From: an uncultured Planctomycetota bacterium
Lineage (GTDB): Bacteria > Planctomycetota > Phycisphaerae > UBA1845 > Fen-1342
Reading direction: 5' to 3'
DNA: 42,773 nucleotides
Assembly (NCBI GenBank): GCA_900696535.1
Contig: CAADGM010000049.1
Span: 1 to 42,773 of the forward strand
The translations under genes were made by a program, and so were the position numbers. A model generated the notes under the pieces. It was not told the DNA's origin. It searched no databases and worked only from the letters and a program-made list of their open reading frames with translations. This document shows, one piece after another, positions 8,130-16,423 of this stretch (the first letter of the stretch is position 1; each line of letters starts with the position of its first letter).

Positions 8130-10057
8130 GTTCCGAAGCGCCCGCCAGCATTCACGACCGCCTGTCACGCGTCTTCGCCGAGGCGATCGCGCGCGTCAGC
8201 GGCCTCGACCCCGCCGCGATCAACCCGCAGGTACGGCCGGCCGGCGACCCGAAGTTCGGCGACTACCAGTGCAACGCGACCATGAGCCTGGCCCGGCAGC
8301 TCGGCCGCAACCCGCGGGAGCTGGCGACTCAGATCAAGGCCGCCGCCGACCCGCTTCTCGCGGGCGCTGCCGAGCCGCTCGAAGTGGCCGGTCCCGGATT
8401 CCTGAACGTGCGGCTGCTGCCGGACTTCCTCTCCGAGTGCCTGGCGCGGATTCCGCCGCCGCCGACCGCGGCATCGGACGCGTTGGACCGCCTTGACCTG
8501 CCACGGGTGGCCCGGCCGCAGCGCGTGGTGGTCGAGTACTCGCAGCCCAACATCGCCAAGCAAATGCATGTCGGGCACCTGCGAAGCACCATCATCGGCG
8601 ACGTCTTCGCCCGCGTGCTCGGCCTGCTCGGCCACGACGTGATCCGCCAGAACCACATCGGCGACTGGGGGACGCAGTTCGGCATGCTCATCCGCTGGTA
8701 CCGCGAGCATCCGCTGCCACGATTCGAGGCCGACGCCGACGTGCTCGAATCCATCGAGGCCGACTACCGGGCGGCCAATGAGCGCTTCGCCAGCGACGAG
8801 GCGTTCGCCCGTGAGGCCCGCGCCGCGGTCGCCGAGTTGCAGGGCGGCGATACCGAGGCCCGCCGCATCTGGGAGCAGATCTGCGCCGTCAGCCTCCAGG
8901 CCATCGACGAAACGTACCGGCGGCTCGGCGTGCTTTTGCGGCCAGAGGATGTCCGCGGTGAGAGCTTCTACAACAGCCGGCTGCCGGCAGTCATCGAGGA
9001 CCTGCGGGCGGCGCTGCCCGCCCGGCGGCCCGGCGAGGCGTCGGGCGGCTGGTCGGAGGTCCGCGACGACCAGGGGGCGGTGTGCGTGTTCTTGTACCAG
9101 GCGGATGGCTCGCCGCGCTTCAAGGGGCCAACCGGCGAGCCACTGCCGGTGATCATCCGCAAGTCGGACGGGGGCTACCTGTACGCGACGACGGACCTGG
9201 CGGCGCTGCGCTACCGGCTGCACGAGCTCGAGTTTCGGAGCGGACGCGGGGCGGAGCGGATCATCTACGTCACCGACGCCCGCCAGAAGCTGCATTTCGA
9301 GATGTTCTTCGCGGTGGCGCGGGACGCCGGCTGGATCCCGCCAGGGGCGCGCGTGGATCACGTCACGTTCGGCAGCGTGCTCGGCCCGGACCGGCGGCCG
9401 CTGAAGACGCGCAGCGGAGCGACCATCAAGCTGCGCGACCTGCTCGACGAGGCCGAATCCCGCGCCGCGGCATTGGTCGCGGCCCGCGAGCGCAGCGGGG
9501 GTGATGCGACGATGCCGAGCGACGAGGGCGACGCGTCGCGGGCGCTCTCGGCGGACGAGCGGCAACAGATCGCGTCGCGCGTGGGCGTGGCTTCGATCAA
9601 GTACGCCGACCTGCGTAACGACCGCAACGCCGACTACCTCTTCGACTGGGACAAGATGGTGTCGCTTCAGGGCAACACCGCGCCGTACATGATGTATGCC
9701 TACGCGCGCGTCCGCTCGATCTACCGGAAGGCCGCCGAACGCACCGACTCGGCCGACCCGTACGCCCCGGGCGGGCCCGTGCGGATCACGCATCCGGCCG
9801 AGCGGGCGCTGGCGCTGCGGCTGCTTCGGCTGGGGGAACACGTGGAAGCGGTCGCGAATGACCTGCTGCCGCACGTGCTGTGCGGCTATCTCTATGACTT
9901 GGCGGGCGACTTCATGAAGTTCTACGAGTCCTGCCCGGTGCTCGACGCGCCCGACGCGGCCACGCGGCTCAGCCGGCTGCGTTTTTGCGACCTGACGGCC
10001 CGGACGCTGAAGCTGGGCCTGTGGCTGTTAGGGATCGAGATACTGGAGCGCATGTAG
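8126..10057 (+). CDS. argS: Arginyl-tRNA synthetase
   Basis: 643 residues, class I synthetase charging tRNA-Arg. The N-terminal additional domain (about 1-115) carries the GDYQCN segment typical of ArgRS. The ATP site is SQPNIAKQMHVGHLRST with HVGH at 148-151. The region that takes the place of KMSKS reads LKTRSGATIKL, and the class-Ia anticodon-binding DALR domain fills the C-terminus, ending in LGIEILERM. All expected parts are present. It starts at an ATG that overlaps the preceding stop codon (ATGA). Three stacked hairpins follow it. Confidence 0.97.
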   Translation: MSSEAPASIHDRLSRVFAEAIARVSGLDPAAINPQVRPAGDPKFGDYQCNATMSLARQLGRNPRELATQIKAAADPLLAGAAEPLEVAGPGFLNVRLLPDFLSECLARIPPPPTAASDALDRLDLPRVARPQRVVVEYSQPNIAKQMHVGHLRSTIIGDVFARVLGLLGHDVIRQNHIGDWGTQFGMLIRWYREHPLPRFEADADVLESIEADYRAANERFASDEAFAREARAAVAELQGGDTEARRIWEQICAVSLQAIDETYRRLGVLLRPEDVRGESFYNSRLPAVIEDLRAALPARRPGEASGGWSEVRDDQGAVCVFLYQADGSPRFKGPTGEPLPVIIRKSDGGYLYATTDLAALRYRLHELEFRSGRGAERIIYVTDARQKLHFEMFFAVARDAGWIPPGARVDHVTFGSVLGPDRRPLKTRSGATIKLRDLLDEAESRAAALVAARERSGGDATMPSDEGDASRALSADERQQIASRVGVASIKYADLRNDRNADYLFDWDKMVSLQGNTAPYMMYAYARVRSIYRKAAERTDSADPYAPGGPVRITHPAERALALRLLRLGEHVEAVANDLLPHVLCGYLYDLAGDFMKFYESCPVLDAPDAATRLSRLRFCDLTARTLKLGLWLLGIEILERM

Positions 10058-10124
10058 CGGGGCGCCGCGGAGTGTCGCCGACCGGCGCGGCGTCGAAGCG
10101 GGGAACGAGGACGGCGCGGCCGCG

Positions 10125-10143
10125 ACGACCCTTATGGGGTCGT
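10125..10143. terminator. Hairpin downstream of argS
   Basis: A 7-bp perfect stem ACGACCC/GGGTCGT with a 5-nt loop, 68 bp after the argS stop codon. There is no T tract, so intrinsic termination is uncertain. Confidence 0.4.
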
Positions 10144-10164
10144 GCTCACATTCACCGCCACAAA

Positions 10165-10202
10165 CCGGGGGCGGCGTCCGCCTACGGCGGACTGGCCCCC
10201 GG
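10165..10202. repeat. Double-stem palindrome
   Basis: An 8-bp outer stem CCGGGGGC/GCCCCCGG encloses a 7-bp inner stem GTCCGCC/GGCGGAC with a TAC loop. The two stems are separated by GGC on one side and TG on the other. Perfect pairing in both stems in a non-coding stretch suggests selection for structure or a mobile palindromic unit. Confidence 0.7.
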
Positions 10203-10212
10203 CTACGATCGT

Positions 10213-10229
10213 GCAGCCCTTCGGGCTGC
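10213..10229. repeat. Short palindrome
   Basis: A perfect 7-bp stem GCAGCCC/GGGCTGC with a TTC loop, the third structure in the argS-sigma intergenic region. Confidence 0.6.
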
Positions 10230-10318
10230 CCTGCCCGCCGCTGCTCGGCGGTCGTTGCATGGCGACGGCCCGTGTGCCGCGCACGGTCCGCCCTCGAAGC
10301 GGCAACTCGCGCCCGCGA

Positions 10319-11212
10319 TCACTCCGCCCGCGAGAGGAAGCCCACACTCGACGTGAAGCAGCGCTCGCGCAGCGCGTCGCGTGCGGCGGCGTCCTGCTCG
10401 TCCTCACTTCGCAGGTCGGCCAGGTTGGCCTGGCATCGGTCGCAGTCCGCCTGGTGAACGTGGAAGTCGATGTAGTGGGCCCAGTCCTCGTCGACCGCGC
10501 CGAGCAGGAAGCGGCCCAGCGTCGAGCGCTTCAGACACGAGATCCCCTCCTCCTGCCACAGCCGGGCCAGCGTGCTCTCGCCCGCCAGGTCCGCCTCGTC
10601 CCAGGCATCGTCCGGGAGCGCTTGCGCCGCCAGCCCGCGCCACTGCTCGATGACGCGGAACTTGATGCCCGCGACGGCCGGCTCGGTCAGCCCCAGGTCC
10701 GCGGCAACCTCCTTGTTCCGCAGTCCCAGCACGAGCAGCATTTCGATGACGATCAGATCCTGGAACCGCCGCCGATCCGTACATTGCTCCGCCCAGGCGC
10801 GGAGCACGTCCACGAGCGCCCGCCGCTGTGCGTCGACCCGCTCACGGCCGACGACGTAGCGGCTGGGCGTGTCGGTGTCGAGCCAGGCTTCCGGCGCGTC
10901 GTCGACCTCGAGCGAGTCGATACTCTGCCGCTGCCCGCCGCGCCGCCGCCGCAGGTGATCGCTCAGCTTGTTGCGCAGGATCGCGAACAGGTAGGTTTCG
11001 AGGGAGCGCTCGGTGTCGTACGCTGGCAAGCTGCGTACCAGGCCCAGGAACGTCTCCTGGACGAGGTCCTCGGCCTCGGTGCGGTCGTTGCACATTCGGC
11101 GAGCGAAGCTGATGAGCCGCCCCTCGTAGCGCGCAATGAGATCGCGCCAGGCGGCCTGGTCGCCGCGTTGGACGGCCTGAATGAGATGCCGATCGCCTTC
11201 GTCGACCGCCAT
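10319..11212 (-). CDS. ECF-type RNA polymerase sigma factor with Cys/His C-terminal extension
   Basis: 297 residues, longer than a minimal ECF factor (about 180-200). Region 2 (about 25-90) has the EDLVQETFLGLVRSL and ILRNKLSDHLRR segments. Region 4 (about 165-195) is the LRNKEVAADLGLTEPAVAGIKFRV helix-turn-helix. The extra C-terminal 90 residues contain H-V-H-Q-A-D-C-D-R-C, an H-x3-C-x2-C pattern like that of zinc-binding anti-sigma domains, which suggests an in-built regulatory domain. The start chosen is the ATG at 11212; a GTG five codons upstream is possible. The gene is divergent from the LTXXQ-repeat protein gene, a plausible target. Confidence 0.85.
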   Translation of the reverse strand: MAVDEGDRHLIQAVQRGDQAAWRDLIARYEGRLISFARRMCNDRTEAEDLVQETFLGLVRSLPAYDTERSLETYLFAILRNKLSDHLRRRRGGQRQSIDSLEVDDAPEAWLDTDTPSRYVVGRERVDAQRRALVDVLRAWAEQCTDRRRFQDLIVIEMLLVLGLRNKEVAADLGLTEPAVAGIKFRVIEQWRGLAAQALPDDAWDEADLAGESTLARLWQEEGISCLKRSTLGRFLLGAVDEDWAHYIDFHVHQADCDRCQANLADLRSEDEQDAAARDALRERCFTSSVGFLSRAE

Positions 11213-11508
11213 GCTGTCAGCCCGCACTGTTCAAGTTCGAACGAAGTCAGGATACTCTCCGCGGGGTTGCTGGGCCAACGCGGCCGCCCCCTTCGCCTCG
11301 TAACTCGGCGGGCCGCGGCCAGGATCGACACTTCCCGACGACCGCCATCGGGCCCGAGAGTCCGGGTGACGGCAATCTGCACCGCCCAGCGACGTTAGGC
11401 CACAAGTAGCGAAGGAACCAGCATACGTGACTCGGGCCGCCCCCGAGGCGGCCGCGGGTGCGAGCCACTCGCGCGGCGCCGCGAAACGCCGCGCCGAAGG
11501 AGACGATG

Positions 11509-12720
11509 ATGCGACACGGACTCTCAGCACTTCTGATCTGCCTGCTGGCCGCCACGACGGCCCTGGCACAAGCCAACCCCGAACGCCCGGGCCGCGAAAG
11601 TGGGCGCCGCGGTGCCGCCGCCGGCCCCCGCGACCAGCGCCCGGGCCGCGAGGCCCGGGGGGACCGCGAGCGGGCCCCGCGCGGCGAGCGCGAGGCCGTG
11701 CGTGAGCTGCGGGCCGCGCTGCGGCTGACGGCTGAGCAGCAGCCCGCGTTCGACGCCGCGGCACGGGCCTACCTGGACGGGCTTGAGGAGATGCGTCTGA
11801 ATGGGCAGCGGGCTCCGGACCTGATGGACGACTTCCGCGACGCCGCCCGCAACCGCGACGAGGCGAAGCTCGCCGAGCTTCGGCCCAAGATGGAGGAGAT
11901 GCGCCGCCAGCGCGAGGAACTTCGCGCGACCTTCATCGAGACGATCCGGCCCACGCTAAGCGACGCGCAGAACGAGGCCCTGGACCGATTCGCCCGGGGC
12001 GGTCCCCGCGGCGGCCGCTTCGGGCCGGACGGTCGTGGCTGGGAGCGCATGCTGGAGACGCTGCCCGAGCGGCTCGAGATGACCCCTGAGCAGGTCACGA
12101 AGTTCGACGCGGTCGTGGCCGAGCATCGTGAGACGCTCGCCGCCCATCGCGAGGAGATCCAGCCGCTGGTGCAGGAGATGCGGGCCGCGCGCCAGGCCGG
12201 CGACGATGAGCGGGCCGCCGAGCTGCGCGAGCAGATCGAGCAGGCCCGCGCGGGCGTCGGCGGACCGGGAGCCCTGCGAACCAGGCTGTCCGAGTTCCTC
12301 ACGCCCGAGCAGATGACCCGTCTCGACGATCTGTGGCCGCAGCTCGACGGCGCGCCGCGCCAGCTTGACGCGCGCCGCATGTTCGACGCCGCCCGCCGAC
12401 TCGACCTGACCCGGGACCAGTCCGAAAAGCTCCGGGCGCTCGAGCGGCAAGCGCGAACGCAGCGCGGCGAAGGCCCCGACCGTCGGGCCCTCCAGGCCGA
12501 GCGAGCCGCCAAGCTCCGCGCGGACATCCTCGCCATCCTGACCGAGCCACAGAAGGCCGAGTTCGAGAAACTCATGCAGCGCGCCGAGCGAGCGCCTCGG
12601 CGGGGCGGGCCGGGTGGCCCGGGCGGCCCTGGGCGGCCCGGCGGTCCGGACGACGGCGCGTTCCCGCCGCCGCCACCGCCTCCTCCGCCGCCGCTGGACG
12701 ACGACGAGGACGAGATCTGA
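11509..12720 (+). CDS. Secreted Spy/CpxP-like protein with repeated LTXXQ motifs
   Basis: 403 residues. A clear signal peptide ends at about TALA-Q. An Arg/Gly-rich linker follows, then a long charged helical region. Six LTXXQ-type motifs are visible (LTAEQ, LSDAQ, MTPEQ, LTPEQ, LTRDQ, LTEPQ), each followed by a hydrophobic heptad; this is the signature of periplasmic Spy/CpxP chaperone-like proteins, which usually carry only two. The C-terminus is a Gly/Pro-rich tail, a run of prolines and an acidic end (DDDEDE). Of two adjacent ATGs, the one at 11509 lies 6 bases after AAGGAG and was preferred to 11506. A role in envelope stress or metal handling is inferred. Confidence 0.75.
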   Translation: MRHGLSALLICLLAATTALAQANPERPGRESGRRGAAAGPRDQRPGREARGDRERAPRGEREAVRELRAALRLTAEQQPAFDAAARAYLDGLEEMRLNGQRAPDLMDDFRDAARNRDEAKLAELRPKMEEMRRQREELRATFIETIRPTLSDAQNEALDRFARGGPRGGRFGPDGRGWERMLETLPERLEMTPEQVTKFDAVVAEHRETLAAHREEIQPLVQEMRAARQAGDDERAAELREQIEQARAGVGGPGALRTRLSEFLTPEQMTRLDDLWPQLDGAPRQLDARRMFDAARRLDLTRDQSEKLRALERQARTQRGEGPDRRALQAERAAKLRADILAILTEPQKAEFEKLMQRAERAPRRGGPGGPGGPGRPGGPDDGAFPPPPPPPPPPLDDDEDEI

Positions 12721-13085
12721 CGCCGACGCTCCTGACTTCGCCGTAAGCACAGCGGCGTGCTCCACGCGGGCGAACGTCTCCCCCGCCCGCGTGGAGCCGC
12801 GCTGCGCGCGGGCATCGGGTACCACGCGTGCTAGTGTGCTGCCTCCGAAGTACTGCACGGTCGCCGCGCGCAGTCGGGCAGGCGTCTCCGCCTGCCGGCG
12901 GGCACTGCGGCCCGCCCCACTGTGCCGGTTTGGGGCCGAGTCGCAGCCCGTGACTCTTGCCGGTCTCTCGTCCGATCGGCGCGGCACCCACGGATGGCGG
13001 GTGCTCCACCGCGTGTTCCTCTCAGTACGGGGATCGATCCAGACACCGGCGGGTGCGGGCGTCCCCCCCGACTTCGTTCACTGCG
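12721..13085. other. Intergenic region with twin hairpins
   Basis: No gene is seen between the LTXXQ protein and the convergent HDOD gene. It contains the adjacent palindromes at 12877-12916. Confidence 0.5.
12877..12916. repeat. Two adjacent perfect hairpins
   Basis: GGCAGGC-6 nt-GCCTGCC (12877-12896) is followed at once by GGCGGGC-6 nt-GCCCGCC (12897-12916). The first uses the same core as the palindromes at 28264-28342, the second the same core as 20864-20882, so the window holds a family of such units. Confidence 0.75.
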
Positions 13086-13991
13086 CTAGCTGATAGCCAG
13101 GATCTGCTCGGCCTCCTCGACCCGCGTCGCGAGCTCCTCGGCCACGGCGGACACCGTGTCCGCGCTGAGCCCGGCGGCGGCGAGGATGTCGTCACCGAGT
13201 GGCTGCGACCGCGCGGTCAGGTAGAAGCCGAACTGCCGCTCGCTGCACAGCGTGTCGGCCACGTATATGATGGCCACGATGCGGCGAAACTCGGGCTGGA
13301 TCGTCAGGGGCTCGTGGTGATACGCGATGGTGTAGCGCAGCCCCGGAGGGAAGCGCCACTTGCCGGCCAGGGCGCTGCCCAGCGCCTGGTGGTCGGCTCC
13401 AATGACGGCTTCCTCGACTTCGCAGAATCGCTCCTCCGGGTTGTTGTAGCAGCGCTCGGCCACTTCGCGCAGCTTGCGCGCGTTGAGCTGCTGGGCCACG
13501 ATCAGGCCCATGTCGTGGACCAGCCCCGCGACAAAGGCTTCGTCGACCTGCGCGAACTTGGTCGCGCTGGCCAGGGCCCGCGCGCCGACCGCCACTGAAA
13601 TGCAGTGCTTCCAGACATCGCGGGCCGCAAACTGCGAGCTGATCGCATCCGCCTTGAACATGCGCGACAGTGATGCCGCCAGGGCGATGTTCTTCACCGC
13701 GCTGAGCCCGAGCATCATGATCGCCCGGTCGAGGCTGGCAATCTGCGCGGGCAGCCCGTAGAAGGCCGAGTTGACCACCTTCAGAATCTTGGCCGCCAGC
13801 GCGGGGTCGCGCTTGATGATCTCGTGCATATCACGGGCGCTGGCCCGCGGGTCCTCGACGATCTCGACGATCTTCGTCGTGATCTCGGGCAGCGAGCTGA
13901 TCTCGGTGACCTTGCCCAGCGCCTTCTGCAACTCCGGCGAGAGCGCCTTGCCGATCGTACGCTGGTCCCTGGCGAGCGTGGCACCCGACAT
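13086..13991 (-). CDS. HDOD-domain signalling protein
   Basis: 301 residues, with one HDOD domain over about 30-220. Typical features are SSLPEITTKIVEIVEDP, the IIKRDPALAAKILKVVNSAFYG stretch, LDRAIMMLGLSAVKNIAL, and the AFVAGLVHDMGLIV region with a residual HD pair. HDOD proteins lack the full metal-dependent phosphohydrolase set and act in signalling, often linked to chemotaxis, motility or c-di-GMP networks. No partner domain is fused here. The ATG at 13991 has GAGGTG upstream. A 7-bp hairpin (14008-14025) sits just upstream in the leader. Confidence 0.85.
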   Translation of the reverse strand: MSGATLARDQRTIGKALSPELQKALGKVTEISSLPEITTKIVEIVEDPRASARDMHEIIKRDPALAAKILKVVNSAFYGLPAQIASLDRAIMMLGLSAVKNIALAASLSRMFKADAISSQFAARDVWKHCISVAVGARALASATKFAQVDEAFVAGLVHDMGLIVAQQLNARKLREVAERCYNNPEERFCEVEEAVIGADHQALGSALAGKWRFPPGLRYTIAYHHEPLTIQPEFRRIVAIIYVADTLCSERQFGFYLTARSQPLGDDILAAAGLSADTVSAVAEELATRVEEAEQILAIS

Positions 13992-14524
13992 CTTGCACCT
14001 CGGTCCCGCTGGGCGCAAGCCCAGCCTCCTCCCCCTGCCTTCCGCAGCCGGCGCAGCGGCGCGCGTCGGCTGGTGCCGGGACGCGCCCTGGCATGGGGCC
14101 TGCGATGCTGCGGTTCGTCTCACGTGTCATCGGATACAGACCCCCTCGACTTGGCTTGCGTCCCGCGGGTCTCCACCGCCCGAGTCGAGTTGCGGGGAAT
14201 CCCTGAGCCCGCGTAACACGCCGCGGGTCCAAACCGCATCCGTGAGAGAGCGGTGCCCGCTGGTCGGGAGACCGCATCCTGACAGGCGCGGTTCGGTTCC
14301 GCACGGCGCCGATATGGCCCTCGTCACCCGACACGCGCTACGAACGCTCGCCGGGCGCGCACACGGCGCAGCACTTGCGCGGCTTGTTACGTCCGCATCA
14401 AGTCCCTATCATCCCCGACTCCGGCCGGTGGCGAGGGTCCGTCACGCCGCGGGCCGGTCGGGGTGGGGTGTCGTGCCCGGTGGCCGAGCCGCTCACCCGG
14501 TCGCGTGCCCGATCAGGTAACACG
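13992..14524. other. Intergenic region between the HDOD and HD genes
   Basis: 533 bp between divergent genes. Apart from the hairpin at 14008-14025 I see no gene, tRNA or recognisable riboswitch. Its length leaves room for two promoters and leaders. Confidence 0.4.
14008..14025 (-). repeat. Hairpin in the HDOD gene leader
   Basis: A perfect 7-bp stem GCTGGGC/GCCCAGC with a 4-nt loop (GCAA on plus, TTGC on minus), 17-34 bp upstream of the HDOD start. It lies next to the ribosome binding site and could affect translation. Confidence 0.5.
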
Positions 14525-15292
14525 ATGCAAAGCGAGCGTCTCCTCAGCCTGGCCCGACGGCTCCTGGCGATCCCCACTGACAACAACACCGCGGACACAT
14601 GGCTCTGTGAGCACAGCGAGCGCGTGCAACGCCTCGCCCTCCACCTCGCCTCGCTGCCGGCGCTGCGGCACTTGAACGTCGACCGCGGCGCGCTCGAGGC
14701 GGCGGCACTCTTCCACGATGCGGGCTGGGTCGTGGAGTACCACCAGGGCAAGTGGAAGCGCTGGCAGCTTCTGAGTCGCCCGACCAGCGACATCCAGCGC
14801 GAGCTGGGGGCGGCGCTGCTGAAAGAGGAAGGGGCACCGCTCTTGCCGCCGCAGACGACCCGCCTGGCCTGCGAAGCCATCCGCCAATGCAATAGCCGGC
14901 ACGCGCGCAGTGCCGAAGCCCAGTTGCTGGCGGAGGCGGAGGCGCTCGACGAGGTCAGCACACTGCACATTCTCCGGCAGTTCCGGCTCTACCAGGGCGA
15001 AGGCCGGCCGATCCAGCAACTCGTCGACACGTGGAAGCGCCAGCGCGAGTACCGCTTCTGGGATTCGCGCCTGGCGGACGGCTTCCGCTTCGAGCTGACG
15101 CGCGAGCTGGCCCGGCGCCGGCTCGCGGACGTGGACGCTTTCCTCGGTAGCCTGGCCCGCGACCTGGGCGGCACCGACCTGCGTGGCGCCCTCGACGCTT
15201 CGGGCGCCGTCACGCCGCCGGCCGATGCCAGCGATGCGTCCGGCACGCCGGCCGGCGCGGGGAGCGAGCGGCATGATCAACGACGACCTTGA
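14525..15292 (+). CDS. HD-domain phosphohydrolase-like protein
   Basis: 255 residues. The HD-type metal ligands can be read as H30 (CEHSERV), H64-D65 (LFHDAGW) and D142 (ALDEVS), the H...HD...D pattern of metal-dependent phosphohydrolases. The substrate may be a nucleotide; it is unknown. The last 35 residues are a low-complexity Ala/Ser/Gly tail that overlaps the start of hpt by 20 bp in another frame. The ATG at 14525 was chosen over a longer frame from 14375, whose translation is low-complexity. It is first gene of a three-gene operon with hpt and the PH-domain protein. Confidence 0.8.
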   Translation: MQSERLLSLARRLLAIPTDNNTADTWLCEHSERVQRLALHLASLPALRHLNVDRGALEAAALFHDAGWVVEYHQGKWKRWQLLSRPTSDIQRELGAALLKEEGAPLLPPQTTRLACEAIRQCNSRHARSAEAQLLAEAEALDEVSTLHILRQFRLYQGEGRPIQQLVDTWKRQREYRFWDSRLADGFRFELTRELARRRLADVDAFLGSLARDLGGTDLRGALDASGAVTPPADASDASGTPAGAGSERHDQRRP

Positions 15293-15818
15293 CCGGATCC
15301 TCATCGACCGCGGAGCAATCGCCGAGCGCGTCCGGGCGCTGGCCGGCGAGGTTGCCGCCACGTACGCGGACCAGCCCGGCGGACTCACGCTCGTTCCGGT
15401 GCTGTCGGGCTCGATCATCTTCCTGGCGGACCTGATCCGCGAGCTTCCGCTGCGGATGAAGGTCGCGCTGGTGCACGTCTCCACCTACCCCGGCTCCGCC
15501 ACGACGCCCCAGACACAGCGGGTTGTGCTCGAACTGTCCGGCGACGTGAAGGACCGCAACGTCCTGATCGTCGATGACATCCTGGACAGCGGCAAGACGC
15601 TTCGCCGCGTACAGGCCATGGTCCGGGAGCGCGGCGCGCGGAGCGTTCGCAGCATCGTCCTGCTGCGCAAGCCGTCCAAGGCCCCTGCGGACGTGCCGGT
15701 CGAGTTCGTCGGGTTCGACGTGGAAGACCTCTTTGTCGTCGGCTACGGGCTCGACTACGATGATCTGTACAGGAACTACCCTCACGTCGGAGTCCTGAAG
15801 CCCGGCCTGATCCGATGA
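15273..15818 (+). CDS. hpt: Hypoxanthine phosphoribosyltransferase
   Basis: 181 residues, a usual size for bacterial HPRT. It makes IMP or GMP from the free base and PRPP in purine salvage. The PRPP-binding motif VLIVDDILDSGKTL (97-110) is complete, the N-terminal loop PVLSGSIIF is typical, and the purine-binding C-terminus VGYGLDYDDLYRNYP is canonical. GGAG lies upstream of the ATG at 15273, inside the preceding gene. The stop codon overlaps the next ATG, showing tight translational coupling on both sides. Confidence 0.96.
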   Translation: MINDDLDRILIDRGAIAERVRALAGEVAATYADQPGGLTLVPVLSGSIIFLADLIRELPLRMKVALVHVSTYPGSATTPQTQRVVLELSGDVKDRNVLIVDDILDSGKTLRRVQAMVRERGARSVRSIVLLRKPSKAPADVPVEFVGFDVEDLFVVGYGLDYDDLYRNYPHVGVLKPGLIR

Positions 15819-16393
15819 ACGCCACCGAACCCACGCAGGCGACGGCGGCCGACGCGCCGCCCAGCTCGACCATCCGGCCTGTGCCCGCCAAGGCCGCGGC
15901 GGCCAAGCTCGAGCTCCTGGACGGGGGGGAGATCATCGAGCTGTCGATCAAGCCGTCGATGTGGCTGGTGCCGATCGTCAGCTTCCAGTTCGTTCTGATC
16001 GTCACGCTGGCCGCGGGCGTGCTGGTGGTCGCGGGAGGCGGGGAACTCCGCGGCGCGTCGTTCCTCGCCTTCCAGGTGCTGGCGTGCCTGGCTGCGCTGC
16101 GCGTCGGGCTGGCGGCGATGCAGTGGACGAGCAAGCTCTACGTGCTGACGAACCGGCGCGTCCTGCGATTCCGCGGCGTGCTGGGCGTCGACCTGGCGGA
16201 GTGCTCGCTCTCGCGCATCGCGCGGCTGGAACTGCACGCTTCGCCGGCCCAGCGCTTCTTCGGGCTCGGCACGATCGTCATCACGCCCGCCGCTGAGGAC
16301 GCCCGGCCGTTTGAGTGGGAGTACGTCGCGGGCGCGGCTGACGTACATGAGCGTCTGCTCCGCGCCATTCAACGCGCCAGCGGGCGCGGATAG
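15815..16393 (+). CDS. Membrane protein with bacterial PH-like domain
   Basis: 192 residues. A disordered Ala/Pro-rich N-terminus (1-30) is followed by two transmembrane segments (about 48-72 and 80-100). Then comes a soluble domain with the YVLTNRRVLRFRGVLGVDLAECSL pattern of YdbS/bPH2-type PH-like domains, ending in a basic tail. Function is unknown; such proteins are membrane-associated. It begins with the ATGA overlap with hpt, and the co-occurrence may be only organisational. Confidence 0.75.
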   Translation: MNATEPTQATAADAPPSSTIRPVPAKAAAAKLELLDGGEIIELSIKPSMWLVPIVSFQFVLIVTLAAGVLVVAGGGELRGASFLAFQVLACLAALRVGLAAMQWTSKLYVLTNRRVLRFRGVLGVDLAECSLSRIARLELHASPAQRFFGLGTIVITPAAEDARPFEWEYVAGAADVHERLLRAIQRASGRG

Positions 16394-16423
16394 CCGCGGC
16401 GCTGCGAGAGTGGCCGGCCGCCG

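Larger units (their letters stand above)
10058..10318. other. Convergent intergenic region with stacked palindromes
   Basis: This separates argS (plus) from the sigma factor gene (minus). No gene is seen. It holds three perfect stem-loops, listed separately, that may end transcription from both sides. Confidence 0.6.

Noticed and set aside
13992-14524. Riboswitch or tRNA in the long intergenic region
   Set aside because: No cloverleaf, no conserved TTCRANTC loop and no riboswitch core that I can recognise; only one short hairpin.
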